In this document: positions 60,071-64,000 of the stretch, piece by piece
Layout of the letters: every line of letters begins with the position of its first letter
Numbering within the stretch: position 1 is the first letter of the stretch
Source of the DNA: Physcia stellaris
Lineage: Eukaryota > Ascomycota > Lecanoromycetes > Caliciales > Physciaceae
Assembly: GCA_018902385.1 (NCBI GenBank)
Contig: JABSSW010000023.1
Coordinates: 604,584-668,583 of the forward strand
Length of the DNA stretch: 64,000 nt
Reading direction: 5' to 3'
The notes under the pieces: generated by a model
Told to the model about the DNA's origin: nothing
Database searches by the model: none
Seen by the model: the letters and a program-made list of their open reading frames with translations, nothing else
Position numbers and translations under genes: made by a program

Positions 60071-62689
60071 GATAAAACGAAAAAAACGAAACGTGATTAA
60101 AATCGATCGCGATTATTTCATAACACGTAATTTACGTCAAAAAAACGTTTCATGATGTCAAAAATATTTCAATTCGAATTCGAATTCGAATCGACGTGCG
60201 TGATCAATGAATTTCAAAACGAAATAATATCAAATTTCGATATGATAAAAAAAATTTAAATTTTAACATTTTGAAATGAAAATGAAACAATTCAAACGAA
60301 AACAACGATACATTTTTAAATTGATCGATTTCGAATTGTTTCAAAATATTTCGTATATTTGAATACACGAAATATTTATTGTGATATTGTGAATATCAAT
60401 ACACGATTCAAAAAAATGTGTATTCGATTTTTTTGATTTTGATAAATCGTTTGTATTGTTTTTCGATTTTGTGCAAAACGTGAAATGTAATTTGAATAAA
60501 CAAATTGCGATAAAATTGTCGATTAAATTTCGTAATTGTTAATTTCGTTCGAATTTGTTCAACGATTTCGAAATAATTTTTATATTGTTTAAAAAATAAA
60601 ATTTTCAAACGTTTGATTACAAATTTTATATTGTCAATGAAACATTTGAACATTTGTTTCAAAATGCGATAATCGTTTTCAATTCGAAAAAATTTATAAA
60701 CGTTGAAATGCAATATGTCGTTGATGTTGTAATTGCAAAAACAACGTCGTTATGAAACATTAAATCAAATTTTGCACAAATACACGATTTCGTCGCGATA
60801 AAAACGTTCGTATTTATTTTTCAAATTTTTTCAAATTAATTTGTAATTTTCACGAATGAAAACGTAAACAATTTCGAATCAATGTTTCATGAATGATGAT
60901 CATTTTTGTTCGATTTTGTCATCGTTAAAAAAATGTTTGCAATGTTTTCGAATTTTTTTGTTCATGTAATAAATGAAAAAAAAAAATTTTTGTTATTGAA
61001 TATCGAAATTCGAAAATTTCGAACAATATTCAATTCGAAATAAAAACGATTACGAAAAAAAAATTGAAAATTTAATTGTCGATACAATTGATCGATATTT
61101 TCATCATTCATGTCAAATTCGTTTTATTTTTTGTATTAATAAAAATTAAATTTCAATAAAAATTAATGTTTAATGAAATTTGTTTCAAAAAAACAAATAT
61201 CAACAATTCGTATTGTTTGATTTTGCAAATGTTATTCAACACGAAAATTTCGAAATTTTGAATAAAAATTGAACGACATAATTGTTGACAAAAAAATTTT
61301 TTTTTCAAACGATCGTGATATTTCGCATCACGACAACAACAAAATCAATTGATAAAATCGAAATTAAAAACGTTGTACAAAATTTTTATAAAAATGTCAA
61401 TGTTTAATTTTCGCGTTTTGATTTTTTTTTTCGCATTGTAAATATTTTGAAAAATGAAAAAATAATTGAAATGATTCGTGATCAAATCATTTAAAATTTC
61501 GATCGAAATTATATTTATGTTTGTTAAATTGAAAATTGAATTTGTCGATTAAAAAATTGATTTTTGTCGTTTGCAATTGAAATTTTTTCAAAATTTTATT
61601 TGTTATTTGATGTTTGTGATATACACGAAAATTTTTCGTTGAAACGAACGAATAATTATAAAATTTCGTTTTAATTGTGAATTTTCATAACGTCGCACGA
61701 ACGTTTTTGTAACATGTGATTTTTTATGAACAATTTTAATCGCATTCAAACGTAATTTTAAAACGTTTCGTGATAATTGAATTATTTTTTATAATTGAAC
61801 GATATTTTAATCGTTTAATTTTGATATTGTAATTATGATTTTCGACGTAAATTATAAAAACGTCATGTTTTGTTTCAAAAATGTGATATCATACAACAAA
61901 TTCAATTGATTCGTTCGAAAAAATATTTCGACGATTGTAAAAAATGCGAAAAATTGATTGTTCGTCATTTTGATGTGATCAAATCATTATAAACAAAAAC
62001 AACGAATTGTTAACGATTAATTAATCGAAATTTGTAAAAACGAATTCAATCGTATATCGTTAATAATTTTACAATAACAAAATCGAATTGTCGAAATTTC
62101 GAACAACGATAATAAAAAAAAAATGATAATAATATTTTGCGTTTGTTATTTGTTTTTGTTTGAAATAATATTTTCAAAAAAAATCGTATATCGTTGATTT
62201 TAAAATTTAAAAACGATGATTGAATCGATTTAATTTTAAATATTTTTCATTGTACGTCAAAAATGATTTTTGAACGAAAACAAAAAAACGTTATATGCGA
62301 AATTGATTGTAATACAATAAAATCGAAAATGTTTGTTACAAAAAATATTTTCGTTTGATGTATGTTTTTTTTGAAAATAATTTTTTCAAATATGATCGTA
62401 TCGCGTTGATTTCAAAATCGATAAATTGTGATCGAATCGATTTGATTTCAAACATTTTACATCGTACGTCAATTATATAATGTTGACGAAATCAACAAAA
62501 CATTGATTGTTAAACAAATGATGTTGCGATAAAAACGAAAATGTTTGTTACGAAAATGAAACGACGACATCATCACAACATGATTTGTTTACGCGATTTC
62601 ATTTTCGCGATTACACGTGTCAAAATTAATCAATAAAATTCGAGTTTTTATTGATTATACGATAGCGTCACGTTAATAACGTCACGCGC
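60071..62689. other. Degraded AT-rich DNA up to the isochore edge
   Basis: Apart from the frame 60408-60713 nothing coding is supported. At 62150-62475 a tandem duplication with a period of 212 bp is visible. The last bases (62640-62690) already contain GC-rich words such as gtcacgcgcgg. Confidence 0.5.
62150..62475. repeat. Imperfect tandem duplication, period 212 bp
   Basis: The segment 62150-62262 and the segment 62362-62475 align through atttaattttaaatattttt and gatttgatttcaaacatttt to a shared gtacgtcaa (62252 and 62464). Many differences are CG/TA or other types, so the copies are old. Confidence 0.7.
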
Positions 62690-64000
62690 GGTTTGCATTT
62701 TCAGATTTCGAAACTGTCAATCTGCAGGTAAAATGTTTTTGCATAGACGATGTTCGCTGGCCGAGCCAATCACCAAAGTCTCTATACAGAACTCTTCAGG
62801 AGCATTAGCTCAAATACCCAACTCACCCATCCATCAAAACAGAATCCACCATCACCACACGTCGTCTCGGAAAATGGTCTCCTCCACCCCACCCAAAGCT
62901 CGTCCTCGTACGATCCCCATGCCGGTCTCAATCTGTTTTCTCGCCCTCTTCGTATTGTTTCTCTACATATCATCCTCCGCAATAAGCTTCTGGCGGCTTG
63001 CTTTCGGCATGATAATGGAAAAACCAAGTGTTGGGAGGGTCATAGTGTGTCTCTTGAGTCCACTACTTTCTATGGTGGTGATACCGCTCTTCGTTGTCCG
63101 CTCTGTTGGCATCGGGAGGGTTTTCTCGAGATTTGATTATATTTTCTGGAAATTAGTGTAAGTGTTGTACGGTGTGAATATATGTGGATGATGAAGGGGG
63201 ACTGATGAAGATGTAGCGATGGTGAGGGAGAATGGGATTGGAATTGGGATGGAGATGGAGATCTGGAAGCTGGATATGGTAAGAGGAAAGGTGGGCTACG
63301 AAACAAAGAATGGGTCAAAGATGTTGCATAGTGGAGCAAAGCATGAAGAGAATTGATTAACTGATCAGGAACCGATCTTGTGGGTACTTTATAGACCTAC
63401 GAATACGCGATTTGAGACGAAGTCAAAAGATGATGTTTTCTACACGTCATAGTCATTTTCGAGACTGTTCACTATGCAATAGCTTTGACCCGTTCTCTTA
63501 TAAAGGTTGAGCGGGTAGTGACGAGAGGAAGATCCCACGATTTATTATGCGGAGTAGACTTTGTAAGGAAAAAAAGAAAGTTTTATGGAGAAGAAGTAAT
63601 TCCCGGGAACACTATTCTCTTTGTCTCCGTTTCTAGATATTTGAAGGCTCGAGTGACTTAGAAGCATACCATAAATAAAGTCGACGATTTGATGAGATGA
63701 TTCTGGGCTCCGATGGTATTCTTGCATATTGAACTATCTATTGGCCTTGTGGCGTGCAGCATCCTCAACAGTATTACATACCTTCATGATTTACTCGATT
63801 ACTGCCGGAGAAATGCAAAATGATAATGCTATGATTTTCAAACGATTCCAGCATCCGATCAATCAAACTCAATCTTGAGACCCTCTCAAACCACAATCCG
63901 CTTTTGATTCAACCTCAACCTTGCGCACGGATACTCCTCCAATAGTTCAATCTCTACAATTATTCCATGCTCTTCCGATTTATTGTCCAAATGAGTCTAC
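62690..64000. other. Normal-composition DNA, no confident gene
   Basis: CC, CT, GG and AG are all common here, in contrast to the preceding 62.7 kb. Two overlapping plus-strand frames exist, 62733-63161 (with hydrophobic stretches such as ICFLALFVLFLYI) and 62750-63136 (ending CPLCWHREGFLEI). Neither is recognised, and introns could be present. From 63170 to 64000 no frame longer than 90 codons is convincing. This is probably the flank of a host gene region. Confidence 0.45.

Noticed and set aside
1-62690. Classical CpA-to-TpA RIP
   Set aside because: CpA and TpG are the most frequent C- and G-containing dinucleotides in the damaged DNA, and CAA codons are preserved. Only a few CA/TA differences occur, for example three in the LTRs of A.
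1-62690. APOBEC-like editing of retroelement cDNA
   Set aside because: Such editing is strand-biased relative to the element. Here C-to-T and G-to-A changes are balanced in both orientations. The first C of CC changes, and DNA outside retroelements is affected as well.
62733-63161. Hydrophobic frame as a membrane protein gene
   Set aside because: A second frame of equal length overlaps it, and neither has a recognised motif or supporting context. It is listed only as unresolved normal-composition DNA.

Overview
The window looks like one large AT-rich, transposon-filled block of a filamentous ascomycete genome. It runs from position 1 to about 62,690, followed by about 1.3 kb of normal base composition. 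No host gene can be recognised in the block. It is made of long-terminal-repeat (LTR) retrotransposons of the Ty3/Gypsy type, mostly with chromodomains, inserted into one another and heavily damaged by a RIP-like process. One short element (30,349-32,711) carries no such damage. Ascomycete origin is inferred from RIP-like damage, chromovirus content and the two-compartment base composition. The species cannot be named.

The mutational pattern is unusual. CpT and CpC (and on the same strand ApG and GpG) are almost absent, while CpA, TpG and CpG are common. Classical RIP removes CpA instead. Consequences seen in the degraded genes are Trp codons turned into TGA, Pro turned into Ser or Phe, and catalytic Asp or Glu turned into Asn or Lys when the preceding base is a purine. 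Gln-rich tracts survive.

Layout. 1-1,734: unassigned. 1,740-13,446: element B (minus strand, target duplication TAAAA), a decayed gag-only element, with full-length chromovirus A (4,354-13,179, plus strand, target duplication GTTCG) nested inside it. 13,452-16,160: unassigned, with a minisatellite. About 16,160-21,466: chromovirus G (minus). 21,467-28,921: chromovirus F (minus). 28,922-30,348: filler, including a less mutated patch. 30,349-32,711: undamaged non-autonomous element with identical 151-bp LTRs and target duplication TATGC. 32,712-34,418: gag-like remnant. 34,419 to about 42,335: chromovirus C (plus). 42,336-44,110 and 44,600-45,655: two more decayed gag-only copies (D and E). About 45,845-50,885: a large inverted-repeat structure. 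52,455-59,605: Gypsy element H (plus), which interrupts an older open frame on the minus strand. 59,606-62,690: unassigned decayed DNA. 62,690-64,000: normal composition, no confident gene.

How the parts fit together. The undamaged element encodes a Gag-like protein with zinc fingers but no protease, reverse transcriptase or integrase. Its primer-binding site (TGGTAGCATCAT) is the same as those of A, F and H once the local G-to-A damage is allowed for. It therefore probably moves using enzymes of such chromoviruses. The copies B, D and E show that related gag-only elements have been present long enough to be mutated.
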